Assembly (NCBI GenBank): GCA_015680685.1
Contig: MNCI01010140.1
Span: 84,907-148,906 of the forward strand
Length of the DNA: 64,000 nucleotides
Origin: Gnetum montanum
Lineage: Eukaryota > Streptophyta > Gnetopsida > Gnetales > Gnetaceae
Direction of reading: 5' to 3'
Each line of letters opens with the position of its first letter. Position 1 is the first letter of the stretch. This document shows positions 32,005 through 45,684 of the stretch, piece by piece. The notes below the pieces were generated by a model. The model was given only the letters and a program-made list of their open reading frames with translations. It ran no database searches and was not told the DNA's origin. Made by a program: the position numbers and the translations under genes.

Positions 32005-33390
32005 TTTTATCTTTAAAGTGAATCTCCGTGGTATTTCAATCAAAAATTGTCAAGTATTTTGAAGGTTCTATTGAATGCAATTGTTGACATCCATTATCTA
32101 GCCAAAATAGAGTCTCGTACATGATAGTTTATGCAGAAATTTTTTGGATAGCACAGTAGGAATGTCTTGAAGAAATTGCTTATTTTGAGCCTTGGAAGTT
32201 TGAACAATTCGTAGTTATTGAATTTGGGATAGCTTTATTGCAAAGTTTTTACTCGTATCATTTTACCTTGTTTAAAAATTTGAGATCTTAACACAACTTT
32301 GCTTTCTTTTCTTTCTATTTCCATTGAATCTTGCTCTATTTCTAGTTTTCTTGTGGAACTATCTCTTTCTATGGGGAAAATTAGAAGTAGATTCACAGAG
32401 TTGTGCTCAAATGTTTTTGCAAAACTTTATTTATTACAAGTAGGTATTATAAGGACCACATAGACTAGGGAATTGAACCAAATAAGAACTCTTAACAACT
32501 CACAACACTTTGCAAAGTTGGCTAAATCTCTTTAAGATAAGTCATTTATAGTTTTACACACAACCCAATCTTTTCATTTTTCACAACAGCACACTGCAAC
32601 AGCACACACACATACTCACATTAACTACTGAGTCTATTTGGAGGTATCTGGGCCTTGGTGTTGCCAGGGACTAGCAAGCACCTAAATCCTGTTCGAGGAC
32701 ACTCGTTGGCAGTCGCATCCCAAACAGTCACCAACAGTTAAAGATTGAGAGATATGAGTAACATGTCTTTTTAGTGGTGATTGTGCTTTTCTTACTAGAG
32801 GACTAATTTTTGTAATGGATAATATATCTTTACAATTACATTGTAACATAATTCTTATTCAAGAACATGATTTCATCGAAATTAAAACATGAGTAATGAC
32901 ATAAATACATAGAGTAGTAAAGCCCATAGAAGAAGTATAAGGAATTGGAAATTTCCCTTGATGCCATATCCTTTTCCATTCTCTCTTGGTCCTTTTCCCT
33001 TTTCTTAATGCATAAGGATCATGAGTTAATTTTAGTTTTGATGTGAGGAGAATCTTACTATTTTCAAGATGAATATCTTTCATTTATAGAAAGTGGAGGA
33101 ATGGATGTTTAGTGGTCTCACTAATTTATACTTCTTACCTAAGCATCCTGATAGCATATGATGCTATCCAAACAACAAAGTTGGCCTATACATAATGAAA
33201 ATCCTTATTTATAAAAAATAGAAAGTTAAAATCAAAATAAAGGATTAAAATATAAAATTACTTAAACATAGATAAATTAGAAAAGAAAATAAAAAATTAT
33301 AAGAAATAGAAAATATATGAAGAATTGAAAAATTAAAAAGAAATTATAAAACAAAAAATGATGAAAAATAAGTCCTCATAGGATATCAAA
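32005..33390. other. No recognised gene
   Basis: AT-rich. A CA-rich ACAGCACACTGCAACAGC stretch near 32586 and a short GC-richer part at 32640-32740 stand out. No domain or repeat partner was seen. Confidence 0.4.
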
Positions 33391-33829
33391 TTAATTGAAT
33401 ATATCTTCCATGACTAAGTTTAATGTGAAGATATGGAAAAGACAATGAGCTTGATCATTGGTTGAGGTTTTGTTAGAGTTTCTAGCTACATAGTAATTTA
33501 GTTTGTTAACAAAATTAGGTTGTTGAATTTTCATGGTGCTTGAATGAAAAGTGAAGTGGATAATATAGGATTCTTCCCACAATCTTTGAAGTTTCATTTC
33601 TTAAGGTTTGTGTGTGAGGTTCTAGTAAAGGACATTGTCTCTTGGTTGAAAATCCACTTTTCATATCCTAGTGTCATGATGTTATTTGGTATATGCTTTA
33701 TGCACTTCATTCATTATACAGGCTACTTGTCTACTTTCATCTAGCATGCTGAGGTTGGTGAGATATTATTTTTTTGCTAGACTAATGTTAAGATCAAGCT
33801 TATAGGTCGTGTTAAGTATGCATAATTTT

Positions 33830-34800
33830 TCTTGTATGTGAAGTTTTGGTAGCTTATCATATACTAACTCATATGGAGAGTATCCTATAGGGAGTTTCTA
33901 ATTGGATCAATAGACTATAAGAAACCATTGAGTTTAATGCTCCAATCGTACCTATACCTACTAATGGTCCTAGTAAGGATTTGCATGATTTCCCTATTTG
34001 TTATCTCCACTTGACCATTGCATGCATCATTTGCTTGGGGATGATAGGGTAATGTCAGTTTATTATCCACCCCAAGTGCCTTATAAATTTTTAAAAATTA
34101 TTACTTGTAAAGTTAGTTTGATTGTTAGAAATAAGTGCCATAGGTATACCAAATCTATTTACCACACTTTATTGAAAAAATCTGCCACCGTCATTGATGT
34201 ACAATCTATTATTATTGTAGCCTCTACCCACTATATGTAATAGTTCACCACAAGAATGATATAGGATTTCCCATTTTATATGAGTATGATGGAAATCATG
34301 AAATTAATTCTTCAACAATCAAAATTTTTTAATTTTTGGATCCATTATTGAGGATCCTCTAGTCTTACAGTCATTTCTTCATCTCTTTGGAATCATTCAC
34401 AATAGTTTTTAAAGTGATATGTATTCCTAAAGTTTATGGGCCAAAAGTATCATGTCATGAGGATTTTCATGGTCATTCTTCTACTTACGTAGTGATTCTC
34501 ATAAAACTTTTTGTGTACATATTAGAGAATTTTGGGTTGATCTTCATTAGACATGCATCATTACATCAAGCCATTATGTAAATCTTATAGAGGTTACCTT
34601 CTATCTCCATGTAGGGCTTGAGTTAATGAAGGAAGTAGTGTTTTACTTCTTGTAGCATTTAGTAGGAAGCTCTTGTGTAAGTAAATATGTGAGAAATTTA
34701 TGTACCATGATTTATCTACATCAGTTATGGTCATTGTTACATTTGCAAAAAGTATCTCATTAGAAAACTAATCAGAAAGAGACACTTCATTAACCTTTTT
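33830..34800 (-). pseudogene. Integrase of element F (decayed)
   Basis: The minus strand near 34020-33950 reads GQVEITNREIMQIL then RYRYDWSIKLN, the block around and after the catalytic glutamate in gypsy integrases, followed by a SPYELVY-like block. The residue positions upstream are broken by frameshifts and stops, so the other catalytic residues were not placed. Confidence 0.65.
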
Positions 34801-34859
34801 GTCCCATCATAATTGAGATAACTAATCTATAATAATGTTCTCAGTTTCCTTATTTTCAA

Positions 34860-36000
34860 TCATTTAAAGATCGAATTCTTGTATGATTACTAGCCATCCT
34901 ATGATGTGGGGGGCTAATCACTAGTTTGTTCATTAGGAAGTATATTGTCCTATGATCTATATGCACAAAAACTAGATATCCAAGCACATAGTGCTTGAAT
35001 TTCTCTAAGACATACATCACCATCATTAGTTATTTCTTAATTATGATGTAGCTTAGTTATGCACCTGTAATAATTCTACTCATACATTGATGTAGTACTA
35101 ATGTTTTTGATCATTCACCTATGTAAGAAGAGCTCCTAAGGTAAAGTTGAATGCATATATTATGATGTGAAATGGTTTGGACCAACTGGAAGCTTATAGA
35201 ATTTGAGTTTCTATGAGTTTTTATTTTATAAGTTGGAGCACCTACTTGCATTAGTTGGTTCATTTAAATGGTACATTCTTCTTTTATTAGTTTTGCTATT
35301 AGGATAATCTTGGAGAAATTCTCAATAAATCTCCAATAGTAGCATGTATCCAAGGAATGATTAGGCATATTTTACTATTTTTAGTAGTTTTGCTATCTCT
35401 TGGATCATCCTAATCTTTTCTGGATCCACCTTAATCCCTTTTTTTGAAACTTGGTATCCTAGGATAATGTCCTTCTATATCATCAATTATCTATTTTTCC
35501 AATTGAGCTAAAGATTTGTATCCATACATCATTTCAATACCTACTCAAGATGATTGAGTATTTGCTTAAAGTCTAACTAATGAGTGGAGAATTCATCCAT
35601 GAAGACCTTCAAAATGTTGCCAATCTATTGGTAAAAAAAATGCTAAGAACAAGTTATTGGAAGGTTGTAGGTACATTACAAAGATCAAAGGACATATTCT
35701 TATATGTAAAAGTTCTCCAAGGACTTGTGACTATTGTCTTATTTTGATCTTCTAAGGCTATTTGAACGTGATTGTAGCCACTGTAGCCATATAGAAAATT
35801 GTAATACTTGTGGCTTGTAATGGTGTCCAACATTTGGTCCACAAGTAGTAATGAGAAATGACCTTTAAAGGTTTTCATGTTTAATAGCCTAAAGTCAATG
35901 CAAATATACCACTGCCCATCTTTCTTAGGTGTAATAACTAGTGAGCTTGTGTACTTATTATTTGCTATAGATAGATGGCTTTTGGTTTTTGGAGCTTTTC
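34860..36000 (-). pseudogene. Reverse transcriptase and RNase H of element F (decayed)
   Basis: From 35960 downward the minus strand reads TPKKDGQWYICIDFRLLN, LLLVDQMLD, YGYSGYNHVQIALED and LCNVPTTFQ (open at 35878-35654), then VFMDEFS at about 35605. The catalytic FMDD thus has its last aspartate as glutamate. Further down, around 34930-35010, YVLEKFKHYVLG and HIDHRTI show the RNase H region. Stops and shifts are frequent. Confidence 0.85.
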
Positions 36001-37190
36001 TACCTCCTTAACTATCTACTTTATTTTAGGATTCAATCTTATCTATGGCTATAACTTAGGCTTGATGACAATTTTTTTGTAGATTCTATGTTAGCATATG
36101 TATGGATCGATACTTATGATTTCATCATATAAGCAAGCAAAGGTTTTTGGCTATTTGTTTATAATGTTTAGTAAATTTTATTTCTATTCCTTTGTGAGTT
36201 GGGCATTTATAATTACTAGTTAATCATTTTTTAGAATCCATACTTAAGAAATTGTAGTAACATTTTGAAATCCAAGGGTTCCAATTTAGATTCTTTAGGA
36301 ACTTCCAACTCTTTTTAATTTGTTTTCTCTTTCTTTCTAAGTTTTGCATCAAAGAGTTGGTGTCTAAGCTACGTAATTTCATCCATCTTGTCAATGCAAA
36401 GCACTTGTAAAGACTTATACTAGTTCCATCTAAATTATAGAATTAGAGTAATCATATGATGTTAATATCTAGATTCCTTCTTGCTTTATCGTTGTTGCAT
36501 ATAGAAACCTTTGAATATTAACATGTTTGACATATGAGTTGCATGCTGTGATGGTTTTACTTCTTATTACCTAGATCTTTTAAATGAAGTTGCACATTGT
36601 ATCATTGTACATTATGAATGAAGCTCTCTTCTTCTCTCTCCTTTCATGCTTATTTTTCATAAAAAATTCTTAGAATATATCTTTGATTTCTAGCTTGGCA
36701 TCGATTGTGCATAGCTGAACTCTTCTCATGATAATGAGAAACTTTCCCTTGCAATTGTTCATAAGCATTACTAGGAAATCAATAATTATGACCAACCACT
36801 AATGGTGGTTACAATGTCTTTTACCAACTTCAAGGGAATAGTAATAGAATAATCTACAAGCTCCAAAATAAATTTGAATTTCTTTAATGGTGGTAGGCTT
36901 CATGCTTTTATATTTCTTGAGAAAAAAACTAATCCCAAAACCTAAGTTTAGTAGAGCTTTTCAAGGTACATTTCCTATGATCTATAAATAAATCAAGGAA
37001 CTCCTTGGATTAATTCTTTCTTTGGGAAGATTTCCTTTCTTTATCTAGTTTATAATTTCATGAGTGAGCTTGATAATTGTACATTAGGATCACTTTGATT
37101 TAGAGATGGCTTTGATGTTATCTAAGAGGTTTTTGGTGTTGGATCCATAACCTGTGAATGTTTGGGGGGACTAGCTAGTCCAAAGAATTA
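36001..37190 (-). other. Protease/linker region of element F, not resolved
   Basis: This lies between gag and RT on the minus strand, where protease is expected. I could not place a convincing D-S/T-G active site. Heavy decay or an internal change is likely. Confidence 0.35.
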
Positions 37191-38950
37191 TTATTTTTGA
37201 GGCTTGTGCTTAGAATCACTTGAGTTATCATCCAATTGTAAGTTTATTGCTCTTATAACATTCCATTGTTTTAGCTTTGGAGGAGTTTTTTCTTGCATTG
37301 AGAGAGTGGATAATAAAGAATTTGAAGTATGAGGTTGAGAGTGCCATTGAGGATGAGGAGTATAGGCAAAAGAAGATTTAGCTTGTGGAGTGGTAGGTCT
37401 ATCATACTTCATAGGATAATAATGATTAGAAATATGAGTGGTAGAGTCACTAGAAGATACCTTTTTTGGACATAATATCTATAATGATCAACCTACCTAT
37501 AGAGATATTATTGCTTTAACAGTGACATCCTTCATGAATATGAGTTTTGCCACTAGTGGTAATACTTCTAAGGTCAATATGGAGTCCCACTAGGATAATT
37601 CTATGACTAGTAATAGGGTTGCTTGTAGTTGTCTTGAGGATAATGCAACATCCTTGGGACTTTCCATTTGATAAAATTTGGGTTTAAGGTATAAACTCTA
37701 GACTCTTGCAAGTGTCATATTATAGGGCAATAATTCTTTAGATGTTCATATTGGTAAATGTCATAGACATCATCATCTAATTTGTATTGTTTAACCTTCT
37801 CCACTGTAGCTTCTTTCTCTTTGTGTTGGTAGTATTCCTTTCTTACATATCTTTTTTTTCTTTTATGTTAGTCTTTGGTTCTTTTCTATTCTACTATCTC
37901 CTTCATAATCTTTAGTGTTATTTGGAATATTTCATCAATGGAGTTTCATATGTTATTAATATTTGCAAAAATTTAGTAATTTATTTTTAAGTAGACAATG
38001 TATTTCTCTATATTGTATCCTCTAATGGTGCTCCTTCATCAAGGTCATAGAGACATATCTCCTTTTGTATATTAAGGAATCTTTATTATACTCCTCAAAA
38101 TTCTCTCTTCTTATGTTCATGTTATTCTTTTTCAACTTGAACAATTAGCCTTTGAATCCAATAGGCTCTCATCTTAGATAACATTCCTTAGTCATAGATC
38201 CCAGGAGTATCTCTTATCTTGTTGTAGATTCAATTTATGATATGACATAGCTTCTCCTAGTAAGAAAACTCATGGCCTAGGAATCTATGAAAAAGAAAAT
38301 AATATTTGCCAAAGGTCACATTAGGGACTTATGATTATCTTATCTTCATCCTTTAGTTTTCTTTTTCAAGTTGAACATCCTAAAGTATATTTAATATTTA
38401 TCATTGGAAAATCTCAACTTTGCACTCCATCTCCTAATAGATTCTAGTTCCAAAGAATTATATCATCTTTTAGATTCTTTGATGAGTATTCTTGGAAAAA
38501 ATTTTAGTTTTTGCTTTCATTCTTAATATTTTTCAAGGTGCAAGTATCATGGAAGGCTTGTAAGTAATGTTATGGCTCTTCATTATATCCTCCTTTAAAC
38601 TTTGGGATATTGTTTATATCTAATCATTTGATTTTGTTATCCCATTGATGCTTGGTAAGGATGTACACTATCTCTTAGATGTTTATCATACTTCTTGTGG
38701 TAGGTAATGGTTCATCATAATCATTCTAGTCCTCATGGTTCCTATCATGATCATAGCTTCCTTGGTGTTGCCTACTTCACCTTCTTTCATAATGGTGTTC
38801 ATCCCTTTATTTATGTCTACCTTTCCTTCTACCATCTCTATGATAATTTCTTCTATCATCTCTACCTAGTCTTCTATTATTTCCCCTCATTCCTTGGCTA
38901 TTGTCACTCTTTTTAAATCTTGACAATGACGATGATGAAGAAGATGAAGA
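37191..38950 (-). pseudogene. gag of element F (decayed)
   Basis: The minus strand near 38900-38750 has an R/H/N/D-rich stretch with repeated GR, RR and NHED phrases. Downstream (about 38640-38450) comes FDINNIPKFKGGYN, then HYLQAFHDTC, which aligns with MNNIPKFLGGYD and LQAFHDAC in the gag of element G. An open tail at 37412-37191 is P/S/T-rich. The shared gag ties F and G into one group. Confidence 0.7.
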
Positions 38951-39708
38951 TTTAGGAGAGTTGTGTGAGCTTCTCTTCTTCTTTGATTATTTTTTGTTCT
39001 CTTGGCTACTTGCTAGAGGCCCATGATATTAAGATCCTTATTATTCTAGGTCTAGCTATTCCCTTGCCTTGGTTGCTTGTTAAGATTGCATGCAACCATG
39101 GATGATTCAAGTAATCTCTACTAAGGGGTGAAGGATTTTGATGTTGAGACCTATTGAATGAGTAATCAATATCTTTCTTTTCTAATTATGATGTTAAGTT
39201 AATAGAAACCTTCTTTCCTTTAGAAGCCTTATAAAGAGCTTCCATAAATCTATCTTTATGAAGCTGGGCCTTTGTAGGTTGATATTCCTTAGAGATTCCA
39301 TCAACTATTTTGTAGTTTAGAGCTACTTAATTAAGCCCTAGTTTCATTAATGCTACTATTAGAATTGATGAAACTGCTTAATCAAGTTGTAATACTATGT
39401 TGCCCTTTAGGTCTCTTCATTGTAGTTGTTCATATTGATGAAGAATAAAGGTAAAATTTAGATGAGATGGATCGAGGTGTTGGTAGATAATTTTTATGTG
39501 TTGCAGCATTTTATTTTGGTTTTCTGTGGTTATGTCATATGTTCTTGTGAAATCACTAGTAGGTGGGGAACTTGTCCTACAAGAAGAAAATATCTTTTAA
39601 TTTGTAAGTCTACCTTAGAATAAATTATTATTATTATTTGTAAATTATTAATCATATTAAGTTGTAACAATGATTCTTGAATAATCCTAGCTATCTAAAA
39701 TAGTAGCA

Positions 39709-39990
39709 TCATAGTCCCTGATAATAGCATTAATCATAAGTGAAAAGATAATAATACATTCACTCACACAAATTACAAGCATTCATGCAAGATGTAGTTG
39801 AATTTGATGGCTGTAGGTACCTAGGCATTAGATCATTGATCATTATCTTTAAAATTACACTTATGTCAAGTTAATTTATATGGATATATATGATTAAGAT
39901 ACATGATGGGGTTTATTATTAAAATATAAAAAATTATCAAAAAAAAATATTAAACTAACTATAATAAGTATGGGAAGTAAATCTAAATTA
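39709..39990 (-). repeat. 5' LTR remnant and primer-binding site of element F
   Basis: 39820-39990 matches 23936-24110, part of the OTA-family LTR in the same minus orientation. About 85 bp further inward, the minus strand 39732-39709 aligns with the LTR end and primer-binding site of element G (ATTGGCACCATTGCTGAGGA), with differences that are almost all transitions. The LTR is cut at about 39990, where a different repeat begins. Confidence 0.5.
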
Positions 39991-40223
39991 GCTAAAAGGC
40001 ATCCTCTTGGCTATGAGCAATGGAAGTATATTATATGAAATGTAATGCAATCCAATCATAAGCTTCAAAAATGATGTTAAGTGGATTGCCAAGAACACCC
40101 ATGTATGTCATTGAGTTTAAAAAATATAAAAGATGATATACTACATATAATATAATGAATACCCATGTTGCCATAGAATAGAGTTGAAAAAATATTTATA
40201 ATTTTATATTTTATAATATTTTA
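39991..40223 (+). repeat. Older repeat D, left part, interrupted by element G
   Basis: About 230 bp matching 59740-59960 (shared blocks GCTATGA-CAATGG, CTTCAAA-ATGATGTT, CCATGTTGCCAT, TATTTATAATTTTAT). Its continuation is found at 49318-49590, on the far side of element G, so G inserted into it. Confidence 0.75.
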
Positions 40224-41103
40224 TGAGTCATCATTATGTTAGCCTTGATATCAGATACCCAATATCAAGGCTTCGATATCAAATATGTGATATCAGGTCC
40301 CAAGAAATGATGTTAGATATTTGATATCGTCTCTTCTATGCTAGTCTATAAATACAATACTTGGATGCATGGTTGGAACATAGTTTTGCTTTGTGCTAGT
40401 TTTAGATATTCTTTCTTAGATTTTTGCATTCAAGTTCTGTTATTCCCAATGCATGTCCATAGTATGATGTTTGTAATTGTATGACATCTTTGTTCAAGTG
40501 TGACATATTTGGACATGTTACATGACTAGAAATAAAGATTGAGATTACTTCCATCATTTCCACATTCACTTAGATTTATTATTGCTTTAATTATTTAATT
40601 ATTTACTATTTTCTTTAGTTAATATTTTTATTTATTGCTATTTACTATTCTTGTTATTAAGCAGAATGAGTATGACTTAATCATGAGAGCTTAAGTGTAT
40701 GTACTTAGTAATCTAGTAGTGTATCATTTGGCACACCTAGTGATGTACGCTTGGAAATCTCAGTGGTAGTTACATGAGGTCCAAGGCATGTACACATGAT
40801 TAGGAATGGATACTCATCTCAGTAGGCTAGTTTAGGTTTTACATTCCACTGTTTATTAGCTTAATTAATTTATTTCCTTATTGTCATTAGGAGCAACATA
40901 GGATTAGACAACATCATATACCTCACCTTGGACTAAAGCATACATGACAAAGCTACCACTAGTCCAAGTGGGAAGATAGTGAACTACAATCAAAGCATAA
41001 GGGTTTAGATGCACAACCAGTCCCATCCATGAAATTTGACTAGATTGTGCATGAACGCTTATGATTCATATGGTTGAGTGTAGGGGTACCTCACTGCTCA
41101 TCA
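40224..41103 (+). repeat. 5' LTR of element G, 880 bp
   Basis: Starts TGAGTCATCATTATG and ends GGGGTACCTCACTGCTCATCA. U3 carries GATATC motifs near 40247, 40272, 40287 and 40326, then a TATA box CTATAAATACAA near 40346. The matching 3' LTR at 48614-49317 differs by many substitutions, indicating an old insertion. Confidence 0.9.
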
Positions 41104-41123
41104 TTGGCACCATTGCTGAGGAT
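41104..41123 (+). promoter_or_regulatory. Primer-binding site of element G
   Basis: TTGGCACCATTGCTGAGGAT directly follows the LTR. It resembles the TGGCGCCGTTGCCGGGGA type of site used by many plant Ty3/gypsy elements. The same site, more decayed, follows the LTR that ends at 60598. Confidence 0.8.
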
Positions 41124-41228
41124 GGTGCTAGTTATCTAGATTAGTTACATCATAAATGATCACTATAAAGGTATTAATGATATATCCTTTAGAAAATATT
41201 ATATCACACATACCATAAGCCAATAATA

Positions 41229-43560
41229 ATGTCTCTTTCACAAGGAAGCAATAATGCACTATATAATGAAAACATTCATTGGAGAACTAATGAGATATAT
41301 GGTGAGGAAAATTGGAGTGACCAAACTTATGTAGGGGTTTCTTATGTTTATGGCCACCCTGACGACTCTCAAAGACTACATTCACCTAAGGAAGACAACC
41401 TTGGAGGAGATGAAGTAAGTCTTGGACTAGGGAGGCCATTAAGGCCTAGGACCTCCTCAAAATTTTGAAAGGATAAATCAAGGGATCTTGGGGAATACCA
41501 TAGAAGCCATGGCAATCCTTCCAGGTCCTCATCTTCCTCTTCCCTTTCAATGTATAGTTCTAATGAAGATGAATGTAGGTATGAAGATAAAGCTCCACTA
41601 TAGGGTCAAAATAAAAACAAAAATCAAACTTGCAGGAATACTCATGGTCATCAACATGAACATAAACAAAATCATTACAATAAACTGAACAAAAATTTTC
41701 ATCACAACCTATCTAATGACAATGAACCCTTATTGGCCACTAAGAGTCTAATGTAGATCATAGAGGTAGTTAAGATATCTCACATGCAAGTTAAAGAGAG
41801 TCAGCTACCCAGGCTTGATATGAATAACATTCCTAAATTTTTAGGAGGCTACGATTTAGATTCACAACATCATTTACAAGCCTTCCATGATGCTTGTTTC
41901 TGGTACAAAATTAAAAGTGGGTGGAAAAAGCTTAAGCTCTTTCTTAGAATACTAATTGATAGAGCCAAAGTGTGGTATAGATTGTTAAAACCAAATTTAA
42001 TTTGACAATGGTTCACAATGCTAGAACTCTTCAACAAGAAATACCAAATCTATGCGAGGGTGTCCAACTTGAGGAGATAGATCCAAAGATGGAAGCAAAA
42101 AAAACATAAACCCTTGGACATGACATTAGATAGATATTATTCCCTATTGAATAAATGCCTAGGACATGGTTTCTTTGATGAAAGGAAACTCTTCCACATC
42201 ATAGATGGGCTTCATAATGAAATGAGGGGACCATTGGGATGTATGCCCTAGGTTAGTTATACAAGTTACAAACCCATCAAATCCAAGAGCTAAGTGAGCA
42301 TGTGGCAAAAGAACAAGGAGAGATATGTAAATGGGAGAACATTGAGAAATATCAGTGGGACCCAACTCTTCAATAGAAGGAGATCCATATCTATGGTAAG
42401 GAGAAAGAAACTACTCTTAATAAGGTGATCCTTTCCACCCCATTAATATTTTCACATCCTATGAAACTTGAAGGAAAGTTTAATAGGATGTCAAAATGGA
42501 TATATGAAAACATTACAACTCTCATTAAGATGGTTGAGGAGTAGATCATGTAAAAAAAACTAGGCAATCACAACAAACAAAGGATATAGAACCTAGAAAC
42601 AACTAGGAACATTTTTTAGCAAATAGGAAAAATAGCTGAAGTAAGTGAGGTTATAGACTTAACCACAAACGAACATAATGGGTATGACATCTATATATAT
42701 GACCATCTCAAGGGCCATTGCCTAGTCTTGTTGCATCTACATGAGTTTTGGGTAAGTTCCTTAGTTTCTATAGAAGCACATGCCTAATATATTTACTCTT
42801 TTACAAGGTAATTATAGATAGTCCCACAACCAAGCATACCATCCTAGGGGGACTTATTATCAGCCTCAACACTATCCTCAACCATAGTGGCAACAACCAC
42901 AGTCATGGGGAAGGCCACCACCAAATTAGCCCTATCCATATATCAAAATTACATGCATATTATGTTCAACACCATATTTTTCCAACTAGTTCTATGTACT
43001 TTACTTCAAATCACCACTACCACTTTTCCAAGTACCATCAACCCATGAAATATTTGAAGGGATCACCACCTTGCAAGTCTTATCATCCATACTACCCTTA
43101 ATATTCTCATACTCCACCTTATCACATGCCATGACAAGGACATAGGAAGGTTTGACACCACAATATCAACAAATGAATGCCACTTATGCTACAAATGTAC
43201 ATACACATGTTGACATCAGCAGGTCTCAACTACCACATCAAAAACATCCCTTCTTTTGGAAAGGTCATAAGCCAAAGTGAAATACTCATGGACTGACCAC
43301 ATTGTTTGAACTAGTATAATGCCAATATGCTATAACGCCTCCATTTTGACCACCACTATCTTTCGACCCTAAATAAGGGCCACCATTGACCCTTACTCTA
43401 ATCCAAAGATAATCAATGAATCTAAAAGCATGGGGAGACCAACAAATCCATGCATTCCATATCATAATCAAGGATGCAATCATGGGCCAGGCATCTATAA
43501 TGTTAACACCTCTCATACCCCAACCCACCATACAATTAATGATCAAGTGTGTGACCAACA
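41229..43560 (+). pseudogene. gag of element G (decayed)
   Basis: Begins at ATG 41229 (MSLSQGSNN). An acidic and arginine-containing N-terminal part (41229-41468) is followed by the capsid-like domain at 41784-42240: MNNIPKFLGGYD, LQAFHDACFWYKIKSG, AKVWYRLLKPN, LFNKKYQIYARVSNL. A P/Q/H-rich tail runs to about 43560. Several stops and shifts occur. It is homologous to gag of element F on the other strand, which carries RT and integrase. Confidence 0.75.
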
Positions 43561-45684
43561 ATTTGTGTAGTTAGCCACCACAACACTAGAAAACACCCAA
43601 TGCCTAGGGAATGAATGGTTACCAATGTTTTATGCATGCCTGAATCCTATCTATCTACTTATTAATCCTTGTCATAGCCAAATGTTTAGTCTTAGGGATC
43701 ACCCCCATCCTAATCTTTAGAATTCATAAGTGTTTTCCATCTTTTGGTTTTATAATTTTTTGTCATTTTCTCATTTCTTGATACAAATTTTCCAATTCCT
43801 TCTCTATGTTAGTAATCTCAATTATGAATAAAAAATAATGTTTCCAATTGAGGTGAGGTTTTCTTTATGTTGCTGAGTCATAAGAGAATAATTATTTGGA
43901 TACTGAGACCATGTCATCCATCCATTCATCCCATTAATAATAGGTTCTTACCCTAGTCATAATGATATTATTTTTCATCATCCAATCTAAAAATAGATCT
44001 ATAATCATTGTGTCTAGGCAAAAGAGTCTAGAACCAAGGTGGAATGTAAGGGGTGTGACAACAAGGGGATTTGTGGATTCTCTTTGGCCACTTCTATATG
44101 TTCTATCATGTTACTAAGGTTGTATTATATCTTTGTAGATCTAAAAAAATGGGAGTAAGAGTACCATAAAAAGGAATTGAATAATTTTTGTAGGTCCCAC
44201 TAGAAAGACATGTATCCATGCCTGAAAGTTGATGAATTTTAATAACTTCCAACATTAAAAAAGAAAAAAAGAAAAAAAAAACCAAACATGTATGCCATAA
44301 ATAAGCTCCTTCCTTGGAAAAAATGCCAAGTGATGTTACTCCTTGCAACTATGATATTCTTATGGTCATCAATTGAAGTGATGACATGATGCGTTGTCAT
44401 TGAAATGTGGTTTGGTCTTGGTTCAAATCTTGGAAAGAAGGGCTCATGATTATTTAATCATTAATAACACACACAAGGATTCATTATGTCAATGGTAAGA
44501 CACCTCATGTCCCAATTTTTGCAATCCTTTCTATAGTCCATCTCATCTCGTTGTCTATTTGATCCTAACTTGTGGTTTTGTGTAACATAGAGTTATTATC
44601 TCAACTTGGTGGTTTTAACATGTGTGTTTTGTTGCATAAGTATCTATTGCATTCAACCCTTTAGTGCCTATGGACATTTTTATGTGTGGTTACACAAGGG
44701 CATCATGGGCTGGAGCTTACTTTGGGGAGGACCCACTTGTGTAACTATTGTAACTTGTACTTGTTTGACATAACCACATCATTTTTAACCTTTCAAGTGT
44801 TTCATTGTTAAATTTCATGCTTTCCCTTATCATGTAAATTGATCCTTCCACAAACTCGATTTAAATGCCCATTTTCTTGCTTCTTCCAAAGCTTTTCACA
44901 TCAATGACTCCACCTTCTCACACTTTCGATGTGTCTAATTGTTTTTCTACTAACCCTAGAACCATGAATCTAACCTCAAACCTTTTCATCAGAGCTTCAT
45001 TTCTTATGCTCGACACCCCCATGAGATTCTCATCCATGAACCCTAATATTGTGTACTTGATATCGGGTGGGATGTGATGTTGGATACTTGATATCAGGTT
45101 ACACAAAACATATATATATGATCCCCACAGTGCCGAAACTTCATTTTCATCTTTTGCACCTAAGGGAGTTGTTCCAATTTTCTCTTGAGACTCCAAGCTC
45201 TATGAAATCAACTGGAACTTGTGACATATAGCTTTCTATCACTCTATTTTTTGTACTATTTAAACTTGTCTAAACCTGGAGTGTTCAAGTTAGCTATGTG
45301 GGGTGGGGGGTGGGGTCGGCTTGTGTGAGAAACTTGTGCCAATTTCCCAAAATTTGCTATTTCTTGAAGCATGTTATAAGGGTAAGAACATTAAAAACCA
45401 TAAGTGTTATACTAAAAAATCAATCATGGTCATGCCAGAAACCTTAATCTTTTCACCCAAAGGACCATAACTATGTAATAAGCCACACATAAGGAAATAG
45501 GAACCAATTGCGAAGGGTCATAAAAGAAGATAAACACATTTTGGGAATTTTTCCTAAAAATTTTTCTAACTCAATAATCATATAAACTAAAGAACATAAT
45601 GAAATTAAGGTCATGAGTATGGTATACATCTATTAATGGTAAATATTAGCACCTTAGTAACACTTGATCTTTGCTTGATTGTAG
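43561..45684 (+). other. Spacer of element G between gag and ORF2
   Basis: About 2.1 kb without a recognised domain, where pol would lie in a complete element. It holds an A-rich run (44265-44282), a G-run (45299-45316) and, at 45058-45112, TTGATATCGGGTGGG and TACTTGATATCAGG followed by ATATATATATG. This resembles the GATATC-bearing U3 of the LTR and may be an LTR-derived or promoter-like piece. Confidence 0.5.

Larger units (their letters stand above)
33391..39990 (-). mobile_element. Element F: decayed Ty3/gypsy, Athila/Tat-like (OTA), minus strand
   Basis: On the minus strand the order is 5' LTR remnant (39990-39735), primer-binding site remnant, gag (about 38950-37200), RT and RNase H (36000-34900) and integrase (34800-33830). 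The RT block style (FRLLNMKTFKGHF, YNFLYGYSGYNHVQIALED) is that of the OTA branch, not of chromoviruses. No chromodomain was seen. Its gag matches the gag of element G, and its LTR remnant matches the LTR family of E and G, so F is a candidate autonomous relative of those pol-less elements. A 3' LTR was not identified, so the lower boundary is approximate. Confidence 0.75.

Noticed and set aside
31841-32062. 73-codon frame across the N gap
   Set aside because: Its middle is undefined sequence, so the frame has no meaning.
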